Assembly (NCBI RefSeq): GCF_048544455.1
Contig: NC_133536.1
Coordinates: forward strand, 197,969,325-198,033,324
DNA from: Silene latifolia
Lineage: Eukaryota > Streptophyta > Magnoliopsida > Caryophyllales > Caryophyllaceae
Reading direction: 5' to 3'
DNA: 64,000 bases
Shown: piece after piece, positions 9,030 to 20,117 of the stretch
How positions within the stretch are numbered: the first letter of the stretch is position 1
Layout of the letters: each line of letters opens with the position of its first letter
The notes under the pieces: generated by a model
Told to the model about the DNA's origin: nothing
The model's database searches: none
What the model saw: only the letters and a program-made list of their open reading frames with translations
Position numbers and translations under genes: made by a program

Positions 9030-9990
9030 TGGTGAGTCGGATAATTGGCAACCAGAAGAGGTATACCTTGCTGAGAACGGTTTTTCCCATGAAAAAACCG
9101 TGTTGCCCAATGCGGAGGATGACTTTTATGACTCGGACGACGAGTTTCTATCACATTTCATTGCCCCACACGAGGATTTCAGCGCTGTACACGAGGAATC
9201 ACTCGATCGAGTGACTTATATTAGTCGATCGAGTGATTTTCTAGGAGAAACTGCTCGATCGAGTGAAATTGTTGCTCGATCGAGTGGAATGCAGGAGGAT
9301 AGTTCTCGATCGAGTGATTTTGCTACTCGATCGAGTGAGGTGCGGGAGGAAGTTGGTCGATCGAGTGAGTATTTTGCTCGATCGACTGAGTTGGCCATTG
9401 GGAGCTTAACTTCGTCACTTGGGTTCATATTGGATGACGAGTTTGACGATGATGAAGGTTACGGTGAACCTCCCTTATTCACAGCCGAGTCTACACTCGA
9501 AGCTGCGATCTACGGGGTGGATTCCACTAAGGAGGTTGATGAAGAAGCAGCTGAGAAGGTAATTACTCCTAGCACGGAAGAGGTAATGAATTCTTTTATC
9601 TATGATTCCGTCATTAAGAGTGATCAACCTGAGGTAGTAAACGGTAATTTCATTATTATTTGTAAATTACCTCGTCTTATTCATGCTTCCTTTTTCAAAG
9701 CTATACCCCCTCATATGTGGACGCATAATTTAACGAATTTTCACCGTCCTTATCATTTCAAGTCTGCTAATCTGAATCGGGACCCCCATATATTGACAAT
9801 TGCTCCCGCGCTCCTATATTTTGTGGATAAATTTAGGAGCGCCCATAGGAAATTTGTTAGACTTAAACGGTTTATTATTTTAATTTCCTATTCTGTTATT
9901 CCACTTTGGTGCTACTTATGCTGTTGTGTAGCACATGCGCAGCTATTTGACAGGTTGCTGCGCGCTTTGAGCTGTTTTGATTGTGATTAA
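9030..9990 (+). pseudogene. Gag-derived ORF of B1 with palindrome-encoded repeats and C-terminal hydrophobic segment
   Basis: The frame is open from about 9015 to 9990 but has no ATG near its start; it is a frameshifted continuation of 8649-9029. It contains an acidic stretch (EDDFYDSDDEF), eight CTCGATCGAG palindromes read as LDR or RSS, a second acidic segment (LDDEFDDDEGYGEP), and a conserved C-terminus. The C-terminus includes LLYFVDKFRSAHRKFVRLKR, a hydrophobic stretch (FIILISYSVIPLWCYLCCCVAHA) and FDRLLRALSCFD. The intact homologue is at 52500-53831. The hydrophobic stretch could span a membrane. I do not recognise the C-terminal part as a standard Gag domain. Confidence 0.6.
9202..9389. 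repeat. Cluster of eight CTCGATCGAG-type palindromes inside the ORF
   Basis: The palindromes occur in at least two reading frames (LDRV at the first, then RSS repeatedly), with spacers of unrelated residues. The frame stays open throughout. This shows DNA-level rather than peptide-level repetition. Confidence 0.9.
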
Positions 9991-10041
9991 TTATAGAGGA
10001 GCTTGAAGAAAAGAAGGTCGAGCTGGGACCTGACTGAAGCT

Positions 10042-10067
10042 AGCGCTACCCGGGAGGCAACCCGGAG
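10042..10067 (+). other. Conserved GGAGGCAACC hairpin downstream of the ORF
   Basis: CCGGG-AGGCAA-CCCGG forms a five-base-pair stem with a six-base loop, preceded by AGCTAGCGCTAC. The same hairpin and flank occur at 53880-53905 in element D. From memory, a similar GGGAGGCAACCC block follows the coding region in many Athila/Tat elements. Its function is unknown. Confidence 0.65.
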
Positions 10068-10200
10068 ATTTGTTTTTGATTTCTTATTTCAATTTCAGTT
10101 GTAATAAATGGTTTTTACACCATAGACTTTATCAGTTTGCTTGTCTAGTTAGTTTACGGGCTGTTTTTCATTGTGTTTTGCAGGTGCACGCTGAGGATCG

Positions 10201-10363
10201 CTCGATCGAGTGGTTTTTCCACTCGATCGAGTACTTTTTCTGAGAAATCCTCTCGATCGAGCTACCATTCCTTTCGATCGAGTGCCTGCAGGAAGAAATC
10301 CACTCGATCGACCACTATTCCAGTCGATCGAGCAGTTTTTGGATGCCCATTTACTCGATCGAC
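10201..10363. repeat. Cluster of seven CTCGATCGAG-type palindromes after the ORF
   Basis: Third cluster in element B1, in non-coding DNA 200-380 bp after the ORF, with units about 20-30 bp apart. The overlapping open frames on both strands (10149-10433 minus, 10173-10689 plus) are a by-product of the repeat and are not considered genes. Confidence 0.88.
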
Positions 10364-12050
10364 CACTGTTGGACGGATATCGAGTATATTTGACTTGGAT
10401 TAGCTTCCTGAGACGGTTTCCGGGCCTTAGCAACCTCCCATGTTCATGGTCGGTTTGGGGAGGTCCCCTTATTCGCGCATTTTGTGAGTTTTTCCGCTTT
10501 TACTCTTTTCCTCCTTTAGTTTGCATTTCCTTCCCATGTTTTGGTACAATGAGGGCGTTGTACAGTTTGGTTTGGGGAGGTTATGCATCCATATCTGTGT
10601 CTGCATCTTGTTTTTATTGCATTTCTGTTATCACGTTCAATTTCAGTATGCATTGTTTTTTATTTCATAAAAATTCAAAAATCCCATAAAAATTGAGAAA
10701 AATTCAAAAATTCAACAAAATTTCATGTTTATTTTAGCATATAGGTTGAGTCGGAACGGTAGATTTCAATGATGAAATTGCACTATATTTGTCGTTTGCT
10801 TAAGCCTTGCATTAAACTGATTGTCTTTTAGCTTTGTCTCTTTGCATATCTACGAGTTTATGTTAAAATTTAGCTGAACGAATAGACTTGACCTGAAATT
10901 TTGGCAACCTACTTATAATTTCTAAGGAATTAGAGCCGTATAAACTGGTGTTATTTGTGACCAGTTTCATGTAGGATTGTGAGTAGTATACTCCTTGCAT
11001 AACATGTATCATCAATTTGCACATATATGAAATTCAATTGCTTTTTGCCGTCATACATTCGGGTTAGTGGTTGGTGTCACACGCAGGGAGGCGCTTACAA
11101 ATTCCCTTTCTTTCATTTTTACCCATTTAACTCCACATTAGCCAAATTTGCCAGTTGACCCTTTAGCTACATCCAAATTTAGCCTGCCTTGTCAAGCTAG
11201 TCTAGATTGTTGTTTTGCGATATATATTTCATTGTATCAAGTTTGGCTTGTATCTATTGTTTTGGAGTTGGTATTTATGAAGAAAAGGAGGATGATGAAA
11301 AAGACGTGAAAAAGAAATAGAAAAAAAAAACGTGATGAAAAATGAAAAAAAAAAAAGAATGAAAAAGAAGAAACCGAAAGAAATAGAAAGAAAAGTTCGA
11401 AAAAAGAGGTTGATGTTTGGTGATCGGTTTCTACTCCTATGTTCTATCTTATATCATTTGAGGAGTATTTCTAGTTTGGTTTGGTGAGTTTTGTGCCAAA
11501 TGAAGGGCATGTGCTTAATTTCATAATTGAGTTGGAATTGGATATGTTTCATATGGTTTTGTTTAGATACTAGCTTGATCACCTATACCTCCACATTCCC
11601 ATAAATGTTTTGCCTTTTCTTACCCATTGCCTCACTTTACCATATTTTTGTAAGCCCTCGGCTGTGACAGGACCTTGTTTGGTTGGAATGTATGTTTGGT
11701 AGTTAGAATTGTCTATCATATTAGTTGCATGCATGTTTATGTGGGTCGTAGTTTAGGTGAGCGACTATATTTCTTTCTCTCTTACATTCATTTGCTTACC
11801 CTTTGCTTCATGAGAGAAGAGTGACCCGTGAGAGTCCACTATTAAAGGTCTTGCAAGGTCGACGGTTCAGCTTTATTTATAAACATCTTATAACTCGTTT
11901 GCATTTGACTGTTTAGCTATAAGTGTTAGTTTGTCTGCATTAAATTGGCTTAAGTGGGCATTTGTAGCTAGCTTTGAGTTATCTTTTTCCGTTCCTTTAG
12001 TTGCATTTTAGTTTACTCGGGGACGAGTAAAGGTTTGGTTTGGGGAGATT
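10364..12050 (+). other. Non-coding 3' internal region of B1
   Basis: No credible gene. It holds two polypurine-like copies (GGTTTGGGGAGG, near 10453 and 10569), a purine/A-rich tract at about 11280-11425 (GAAAAA and AAGAAA runs), and the functional polypurine tract AAGGTTTGGTTTGGGGAGAT before 12051. Element D keeps the homologous stretch up to 54906. Confidence 0.7.
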
Positions 12051-13550
12051 TGATACGTGCATTTTATATAGTCCTTTTAGCCTATTTTATGCACGTATTT
12101 CTATGCTTTTATCGTGGTTTTATGCTACGAAATGCCCCGAATATGCTACTTTGGGTTACTTTGTCTTATTTGCAGGAATGAATCCAAAAGTAGTGAAATC
12201 AAGCCTTTTACCATCCTTTTGGCATGCATTTGGAGGAAGAGTGAATTTAGAGCGGGAATGAAGCTATTTTGAGATGCGCATTGGAGTAAGGAAGTTAGGC
12301 GAGCCAAGAGAGTGCTTCAATTTGCTAGTTCCTGCTTGTAAGAGCCATATCTCGAGTTCTACAACTGATATTCAGGTGATTCCAATTGGAGATGAAAGTT
12401 TGTCCTTTTAGCTTTCCAATGCCACCGGAATCACCCTGTTTGACCAAGTAACGAAGAAATGGCAGCCGTTTGAAGTTCAGTGCGCGAAGCAGGAATTACG
12501 CGCTGAGAAGTGCTCGATCGAGAACTACTTCTATTCGATCGAGAGCCAATTTGCTCGATCGAGAGCTACCTATTCTTGATCGAGTGATTTAAGGGAAAGA
12601 AGTCCTCGATCGAGAGGAATTTTTCTCGATCGAGAGGAATGCTAAGGAATATCACTCGATCGAGAGCCTTAAGTGCTCGATCGAGTGGATTTTGCTATGG
12701 GCTGGGCTTTTTAGGTTTAATTCCGTCATTAGGTTTAATAAACCTTATTTTCTTATAAATAGGGAGTCATTATGTCGATGTAAACTCTCTCACACACTCT
12801 TTTCTCTTCTACTCTCTTTTTCTCTCTGGTTCGAATTCGCTGCTACTTTTGCTACAGTTACTTTAATTCCAGATTTATATCAGTAATTTCTTCTCTCCCT
12901 TTTCCTTTTTATTTAATGTTTGTTTCTCTTCCTTTCTTTATTATGTATTTCCTTTACTTAATTATGAGTAGCTAAATCCCCATAGTATGTTAGGATTAGG
13001 GAAGCCGTGGTAGCAATGTTTTAATTGTATTAAATAGATTAGCCTTGCGATAGGAATTGTATTAGGCAATTTAACTGTTATCCGGTCGAATGAATGCATG
13101 CAGGAGACCATAAATCTAGTTAACCCCGACCTAGATCGAAAGATTGGAAGGGAAGGCTTGCTTAATTACAATAGGGTATAGCAGTGAGGGCGAAAGTTAA
13201 GCTGTTTACGCTCTAGGGCGGTTTAAGGACCGAAAGGTGACGACCATAGCTCTTCTTATCAATAGTCTAATCGCCTTAGTATTCTCGATAATATAAGATC
13301 TGATAGCTACCACGGTGGACCGACTCCTAGCATACTTCCTTTCTCTTATTGTTAATTTCTCTCATCTTTTTCCCTCGCTTTAGTCTTTAGTTTAGTTAAC
13401 ACAATCAATTCAGCCCCCATCGTGACATTAGACGGATAGAATAGACAAATAGATAGTACACCGCCTCCCTGTGGAGATCGACCCTACTTACCGCTGACTT
13501 CTGTTAGTAGTAATTTAGGTAATTATTTTTGGTGTAGAACGACCGCATCA
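12051..13550 (+). repeat. B1 3' LTR, 1500 bp
   Basis: Same ends as the 5' LTR (TGATACGTGC...GACCGCATCA). Differences include a one-base deletion at about 12700 (GGGCTGGGC against GGGTTTGGGC), A for G in TTCCAGATTT, and several changes near 13150-13440. LTR identity is above 99 percent by eye. Confidence 0.92.
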
Positions 13551-13555
13551 GCACG
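13551..13555. repeat. Target-site duplication GCACG, right copy
   Basis: Partner of 6901-6905. Confidence 0.92.
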
Positions 13556-16500
13556 CAGGAGAGACGGAGCATATTTTTGGAGCCAAAGACCACGGTCAGC
13601 AGTGCCGTGGACATAACGAATAATTCGTTTAAGAGCAGCCATGTGTTCGGTCATCGGGTTGTGCATAAATAGACAAATTTGTTGCACGGCGTAAGTAATG
13701 TCGGGTCGAGTAAATGTAAGATACTGTAGAGCACCGGCAAGACTACGATACAAGGTAGGATCCTCGAACGGAACCGAGAGGCTGGCACTTAATTTAGGTT
13801 TGGTGTCAACTGGAGTAGCTACGGCTTTGCACGACGCCATTCCAGCCCGCTCAACAATCTCGTTGGCATACTTGGTTTGGGATAGAAACATACCCTTGGA
13901 ACTGTGTTTGACGGAAATACCCAAAAAATAATTTAATGAGCCAAGATCCTTCATAGCGAATTCCGTTTGGAGACTACGCATAATGTGAGAGCGAAGAGCA
14001 GCTGAAGAGCACGTGAGTATAATATCATCGACATATAGTAGTAAATAGGCGAGATTAGTACCGTGTCGAAGGATAAATAGGGAGTGATCAACTTTACTAT
14101 GCGAGAAGCCAATGGTAGTAAGAAAATCCGCAAACCGTTTATACCAAGCCCTTGGAGCTTGTTTGAGACCATACAAGGATTTTTGAAGAAGGCAAACAAA
14201 ATCAGGCCGAGAGCTATCCTTGTATCCAAGCGGTTGATACATATAAACCGTTTCATTAAGAGTACCATGTAGAAAGGCATTCGTGACGTCGAGTTGATTG
14301 ATGGACCAAGACTTCGATAATGCGAGTGAAAGAACTGTGCGAATAGTCGCGGGTTTCACAACCGGACTAAAAGTTTCTCCGCAATCGACTCCAACCTGCT
14401 GAGTTTTACCATCACCTACAAGACGAGCTTTATACCTTTCAAAAGAACCATCAGAATTAAATTTATGACGGAAAATCCACATGGAGCGAATGACATTTAC
14501 GTCCTTAGGACGAGGAACCAAGACCCATATCTTATTATCAATAAGAGCTTTATATTCATCATCCATTGCCAGTTTCCAATTCGGGTCACGAATAGCAGTC
14601 ACGGGATTCCTAGGAATGGGTGAAATGGCTACGGTGTGAGACAAATTGTGGGCGGAGGCAGGTGGTTTGACGTATTTGTAGTTGGGTTTGTAAATGCCAT
14701 GATCGGCTCGGGTAGTGGGTTTGGAGGGAGGGTGGATTTGGCGTGTGGCAGCGGGTTGAGGCGGTGGCTGAACAGGGGCAGTCTCTGGCGAGGCAGAGGT
14801 GGACGCGGGTTGTTCAGGGGACGGGTCAGGAGCTGCGGGTAGCGGGGTCATGGTTGGTGTCGTGGCTGTGGGAGTTGGTATCATATGGCGAAGGACATAC
14901 GGGGGGACTCCATCATCTAAAAAATCATAGGTACGAGTGTCGGGGCGATGAACCGACGCATAAGGGAAGGTATTTTCATCGAAGAGAACATGACGACTAA
15001 CGAAAATTTTATTAGAGGACATGTTGAGACACTTATAACCACGATGATCCTTTGGATAGCCAAGGAACACGCAAGGGGAAGACCGAGGTTGCAATTTATT
15101 TATAGTAGTAGACGGTACGAGAGGAAAGCATAAGCATCCAAAAACTCGAAGATGGCTATAAATAGGTGTGCGATTGTATAAGAGTTGAAGGGGAATTTTA
15201 TAGGCAATGGGTTTGCTTGGAAGAATGTTCAAAAGGTAAGTAGCTACTTCTAGGGAATGATGCCAAAGACGAGTCGGAATTGAGGCATGAAAAAGTAAGG
15301 TACGAATTATGTTATTAATAGAACGGATTTTGCGTTCGGCTTTGCCGTTTTGAGAAGATGTATGAGGACATGAGAGGCGAAAAACCAACCCATGTTCCGC
15401 ACAAAAATTTCGAAATAAAATATTGACAAATTCCGTTCCATTATCACATTGAATCGTTTTAATTTTTCGCTCAAATTGAGTTTGGACAAAGTTGTGAAAT
15501 TTTGGTAAGATGGAGTTTACTTGACTCTTAGTGGCAATAGGAAAAGTCCACACAAAATTTGTAAAATCGTCCAAGATGACTAGATAATACTTGTGACCTA
15601 ACGAACTTAATATTGGGGACGTCCATAAATCACAATGTAAGATATCAAATGGCATACAAGTAAAAGAAGTAGAACTAGCAAAAGGTAAACGAACATGTTT
15701 TCCAAGCGGGCAAGATTGACAAAACGATTTAGAAGAATTCGAATTATAATCTAGGAATGCATTTTGCCTAAGGACGGAAATAATAGGATCGCCCGGATGA
15801 CCGAGACGATTGTGCCATGCTAACGGAGTGAGAGCGGCAAAAGATGACTCTGGTGCGGCTGACTTCGTGATGGATGACACGGGATAAAGACCACTCCTAC
15901 TCTCACACCTCATTAGACGAGTCCCCGTCCGCAGATCCTTCACACAAAAACCAAATGGGTCAAATTCAATACTAACCATGTTATCGGTGGTGAATTTTCT
16001 AACGGAAATCAAATTTTTAACTAGCTGTGGAGCAACGAGGACATTTTTTAAGACTAAGGGCGGGTGTGGTTTGGTTAAGGTAGTGTGACCGTGACCACGA
16101 ATAGGAATAGACTGACCATTTCCGACTATAATTCCATTACCAAAGCTCGAATTAATAAAAGACGATAGAATACCTGGATTCGCCGTCATATGAGACGTAG
16201 CACCTGTGTCCATGACCCATGGCTCGGGTGGGACAAGTCCGAGAGTATACATGGCAGCCTCAATGTCCGTTTGAGACGGTTGCGACCCATTAGCAGCGAC
16301 ATACGCCCGAGGACGAGGACCCAAAATCCCTTGTTGAGGTCGAGGAGTATAATTTGGTCGCATAACCCATGGGCTAGACGGATACGGACAAGGTGGGTAA
16401 CCCCAAGGAGCACTGGGCCACTGCCACGGGCCGTATCCTCCTGACCACTGTTGCGGTGCGGCAGGAGAAGCAGCGGCCGGAGCAGCAGCAGGAGAATCGT

Positions 16501-17302
16501 TCCCTTGCTTGCCGCCTTTACCGCTTTTACCCTTCTTCTTCCCACCAGCATGATTACCACGGCCACCTTTGCCGTTCCCGGACCCAGAGCTTTTCGAAGA
16601 TTGCCCTCCATTGGCGCCATCAACCCCTCCACGAGCATAGTGAGCCTCCGAAGACGTCGTGGTAGCCTGTTTCGCAAGGCTGGCCTCCTCAAGTGTCAAC
16701 ATGGATCGAGCCCGATAAAATGCTGGTAATGGAGATTTCTGGCGAATGATGGTGCCAACACTATGATATGCCAGTGACAACCCAGAAACTAATTGAAGAA
16801 CCAGACGCGTTTCCGAGACAGGGTTACCGACATTCTTCAGTTGGTCCGCCAACGATTTGAGCCGTTGACAATAAGCCGAAACAGAGGAGAAATCCGACAT
16901 GTCAACGTGCGAGAATTCTTGCTCGAGCGTAACGGCGCGAGAATTCGCGTTGTCTTGAAAGATATCAGCGATACGTGTCCAAGCCTCCATGGCCGTGGAC
17001 TCGGCTTCAATGATGGTTTCCAAGAGTTCAGTGGTGATGGTGGAATAAATCCATTGCAACACCGTGGCATCGAGTGTCTCCCACATCTCCTTTTCGTCTT
17101 TCGTGACAGGGCCGATGCTGGTGGCCGCGTCTTTTTGTTCGACAATGTGATGGAGGACCCGATTGGATTTGGCATGATTTGTGAACAAGGCTACCCAAAG
17201 AGGGTATTGATCGTTATCCATTCCGAGTTTGATAGGAATGTGATTGGAGATATTGTTCACAGCAAGAGCCGGGTGAAAGGTCGACTTTGCTTCAGGGGCC
17301 AT
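13551..17302 (-). pseudogene. Copia polyprotein: gag-protease-integrase-reverse transcriptase (main part)
   Basis: ATG is at 17302. Gag occupies about residues 1-350 and has a long G/K/P/A-rich segment in place of a zinc knuckle. Protease has MDTGATSHM near residue 366. The GAG-pre-integrase motif WHNRLGHPGDP follows. Integrase shows its D, D and E in HCDLW (~558), CDNGTEF (~620) and GKAERK (~657). Reverse transcriptase carries [17 protein letters not shown] and YVDDI (~1091). The native frame ends at 13556, residue 1249, where the nested element begins; the final residues read into that LTR are spurious. The RNase H continues at 6905-6420. No stops or frameshifts were seen. It is pseudogenic only because of the insertion. 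Confidence 0.92.
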
Positions 17303-17380
17303 TGATTTGGACGAGAGGTCGGGAAAAGGAGATTAAGATGAGAGATGAGCGGAAGCGATTTCGGTAGGATTAGAACCTAG

Positions 17381-17393
17381 AAACCTGATACCA
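17381..17393 (-). other. Primer-binding site of the minus-strand copia
   Basis: On the minus strand, TGGTATCAGGTTT follows the LTR end directly. It is close to the initiator-tRNA-Met-complementary site of plant copia elements (TGGTATCAGAGCC). Confidence 0.8.
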
Positions 17394-17615
17394 TAAAGGA
17401 GATTAATGGTTGATTTGTATTGATAAAACTAGAGGTATATATACTAAGATTACAAGCTACAAACTATCCTACAATTAGGGAAACATTACTCTAAACAAGG
17501 TCCTATAATTAGGGAAAGCATAATACTAAAACATGGTCCTATAATGAAGGCACTAATGAATATAACATGGTCCTATAATTAAGGCACTAATGAATATGTA
17601 CAACATATTCTATCA
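17394..17615 (-). repeat. Copia 5' LTR (minus strand), 222 bp
   Basis: Reads identically to 6201-6422. It is followed on the plus strand by the ATCAC duplication at 17616-17620. Confidence 0.9.
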
Positions 17616-18220
17616 ATCACCATGACCATTTCATCATCATCCCTACCATTTCACACCAAATTCACCACCTCATATATCATCATCAACTAATCACCATCAA
17701 TTTCGTCCTCCGTCTCCGTCTCAGATCAATCAAGACCCAAATCAGGCCACCCCGACCCAATCAAACCCGACATCACCACGAGCAACCCCAATCAATCACC
17801 ATTTTTGAAACCCAGGTTGATTTGCAGCTAGCTATGAATCGACATCTCATGACCTGCATCATAATCAAGCTCCCGCTCATTCTCCCACAACAAATGTGTC
17901 CCCATTTCGATCATCAAATTGACCAACCACGGCCCGACCTTGGTCGGCCGACAACCCGACTCGATCCGCCATTCAATTTGTAGCGCCCGTTTGTCGACTA
18001 CAGTGAATTTCCTTTTGACCAACATGGCTCCAACAACTCCGCCGAGCAACACCGGTTCAAAGAAACAATCGAACACCATCGCAACATACCCAGTTCAATT
18101 TAATTGCTCACCTTGATTCGGAATCGAAACCCGAGTTGAATTGAAGAAGGAAGAAGAAATCAAGTTGGGGATTTAATTGACTCTACCGGGTGAATCGTGC
18201 AGCCGAAGGAGTTAATTATG

Positions 18221-18272
18221 CCCGGTCGGGTGAAATTGATGCCCGGTCGGGTATAATGTTACCCGGTCGGGT
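18221..18272. repeat. Three CCCGGTCGGGT quasi-palindromes in the Athila-like LTR
   Basis: Units at 18221-18231, 18242-18252 and 18261-18272, spaced about 20 bp, with a partial TACCGGGTG at 18185. The cluster lies about 190 bp upstream of the TATA box. The sequence is unrelated to CTCGATCGAG, but the layout matches the clusters in the other LTRs. Confidence 0.8.
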
Positions 18273-18391
18273 ACAATCTCGGAGGGAGATATTTTGGCCT
18301 TTTGGCGGAAGAAGACAAAGGAAATGGAAGCTGGGATTCTCTTTTGGGGGTTTTAGCTGTGTTTTCGTGTGACACAACTTAGGAGAGATTA

Positions 18392-18392
18392 G

Positions 18393-18447
<55 letters not shown>

Positions 18448-18448
18448 G
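18392..18448. repeat. (TTA)n microsatellite
   Basis: About 18 uninterrupted TTA/ATT units within the LTR. Confidence 0.95.
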
Positions 18449-19949
18449 ATTATTAGATTAGTATATAAGGCACATTGTCATTATTATTAGGAGAGTTTTA
18501 ACCACCCATTAACTCTACCTTAGAAATTAGACAAGAAATTAGACTAGTCTCTTATTCTCTCTCAATATTGTAAAACCCTCATATTTCCTCTCTTATTTTC
18601 ATTCAATAAAAAGTTGTTATCTTTCTTTAATTATTAGTTTAATTCTTCTTTTGTTCATTCAAGTTCTTCTCTTTTCATTAGTTTACAATTAGTAATTTTG
18701 GGTTGTATTTGGAGAATTGAAGAATCCTTCCATATTTCAATCCAAGTTCCTTTCTTTGCTATTGAGTGGGTATAATTTCTCTTCCTAATTTCATTTGTTT
18801 ACATTTGTTTTTCTTTCAAGTTTAATCTTAATTGTTTATGTTAGATTGTTGTTATTCTCTCTCTTGTTCATCTTTTCTCTTCTCACCATTGTTGTTTACA
18901 AGATTGAATCTTTGATTTCTCATGTTAAAGATTGAGTCTTTGTGTTTATTGAGTTAAAGTTTGTGCCTTTAGTTTAATCTTCATTGTTTCTTGAATTAAA
19001 TTGTCTTTCCTTATAATTTAAGTTGGATTGTTGCATGATTAGTAATAGAATTTGTACTTCCATCATGATTATGCATAAAGTTTCCATCTTTGTTGTTTCT
19101 CTTGCAATTAGGAACATGATTAGTGAGTAGTCTTCTACTAGGACTCGGTTTGACCCGGCATGAGTAGTTTCACTAATTGATTTTCATATGGGCTAATTGT
19201 TTAGGGAAATTGGTGAGGGTAGTTTAGAGGAATTTGCATGTTTAAGGTTTGGCTTTTGGGTAGTGTCGACTTGTGACCCTTGTCCACCAACTGGAGTTGG
19301 TTAGGTTGTAAATTGGATACCCGAAATTTGACCTTGTCACCAACTAAGGTTGAGACCTAAGGAGAACCGAGGAGGGTGCCTCTAGACTAGCGTTTGAAAT
19401 CGACCTCCGGAAGGAGGAGTGGGATGACCCGGAATACGATGAGTACTTAATGATCTTGACCAAATTCTTGACCTCCTTGGAAAAATGCATGTTTTCGTGG
19501 TTGTTGGGTTTTGAGTTAGGAATACCAACTTTCGAACCCGGGAGGGGGGTTAGTTGGAGTAGCTAGTGTCCTTTTGCGAACCCGGAAGGGAGGTTCTAGG
19601 CGAATTAGAGCCATCTCCTCCTTGCCCGTTCACCTAAACGATTAGCCTAGGGAATTAGTATGTGGAATTACGAATTGTTGTGGGAGAACCGACTAGGCCT
19701 TTTATTCATTTGATTTACAACTTTAATCCTTCCTTGCTCGTTGTTACTTCTCTTATTTAATTGCATTTTAATTTGTTAGTTTAGTTGTTAGATTATTACC
19801 TTTACTTCATTATTGTGGACTTAGCTAAGCAAAAGAATTTAAACAATTAGTAATCACCCTTGCTCCTTGTGGTTCGACCTCGACTACCCTACTACATTAG
19901 TTGAGTTATTTGTTTGATCGGGGGAGTGCGACAAACCCCACTATCAAAA

Positions 19950-19967
19950 TGGCGCCGTTGCCGGGGA
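19950..19967 (+). other. Primer-binding site of the Athila-like element
   Basis: TGGCGCCGTTGCCGGGGA, three bases after the LTR end at 19946. Confidence 0.85.
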
Positions 19968-20117
19968 GCATTGGCATGATATTAATTGTTTTATTCTAGT
20001 TTAGACTAAGTTATTGTCACTTTTGCACACCTTGGTGTGCCATCTATCTTGCTAATCTATTCACTTGAGTGTGTAGTGGTATTTAAGAATCCATTTGAAA
20101 ATCCGGAAAGTACAACA

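Larger units (their letters stand above)
6906..13550 (+). mobile_element. Non-autonomous Athila-like gypsy element (B1), complete with TSD
   Basis: It is 6645 bp long with 1500-bp LTRs (6906-8405 and 12051-13550), 5-bp TSD GCACG, primer-binding site TGGCGCCGTTGCCGGGGA and a terminal polypurine tract. Its interior has no protease, reverse transcriptase or integrase. It holds two Gag-derived frames (8649-9029; 9100-9990), a conserved hairpin, palindrome clusters and about 2 kb of non-coding sequence. The LTRs differ at around ten positions. It must be mobilised by a related autonomous element; the Gag-bearing element at 48052 is a candidate relative because it shares the LTR start and the palindrome clusters. 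Confidence 0.92.
6201..17615 (-). mobile_element. Young Ty1/copia element on the minus strand, split by a nested gypsy element
   Basis: The two 222-bp LTRs (6201-6422 and 17394-17615) read as identical, and a 5-bp ATCAC duplication flanks the element. Without the nested insertion at 6906-13550 and its duplicated GCACG, the element is about 4.77 kb. It then has one uninterrupted frame of about 1410 codons running gag-protease-integrase-RT-RNase H. Identical LTRs and an undamaged frame imply recent, possibly autonomous transposition before the nested insertion disabled it. It lies in the LTR of the Athila-like element at 5775. Confidence 0.92.
17616..19946 (+). repeat. Athila-like 5' LTR, second part
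   Basis: Continuation of the LTR after the copia insertion. It contains three CCCGGTCGGGT units (18221-18272), a TTA microsatellite (about 18392-18448), a TATA box (TATATAAGG near 18463), a likely poly(A) signal (AATAAA near 18605) and the U5 sequence CTTGTGGTTCGACCTCGAC. It ends CACTATCA. The open frames at 17828-18079 and 17919-18116 have no recognised features. Confidence 0.75.

Noticed and set aside
10149..10689. Overlapping open frames on both strands with RSS/LDR repeats
   Set aside because: Created by the palindrome cluster, which is stop-free in several frames. No conservation with element D at the protein level was evident.
16186..16692. Open frames overlapping the copia Gag (both strands)
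   Set aside because: Out-of-frame shadows of the GC-rich G/P/A linker of the copia polyprotein.
18392..18448. TTA microsatellite as a regulatory feature
   Set aside because: Simple sequence repeat; no evidence for function.
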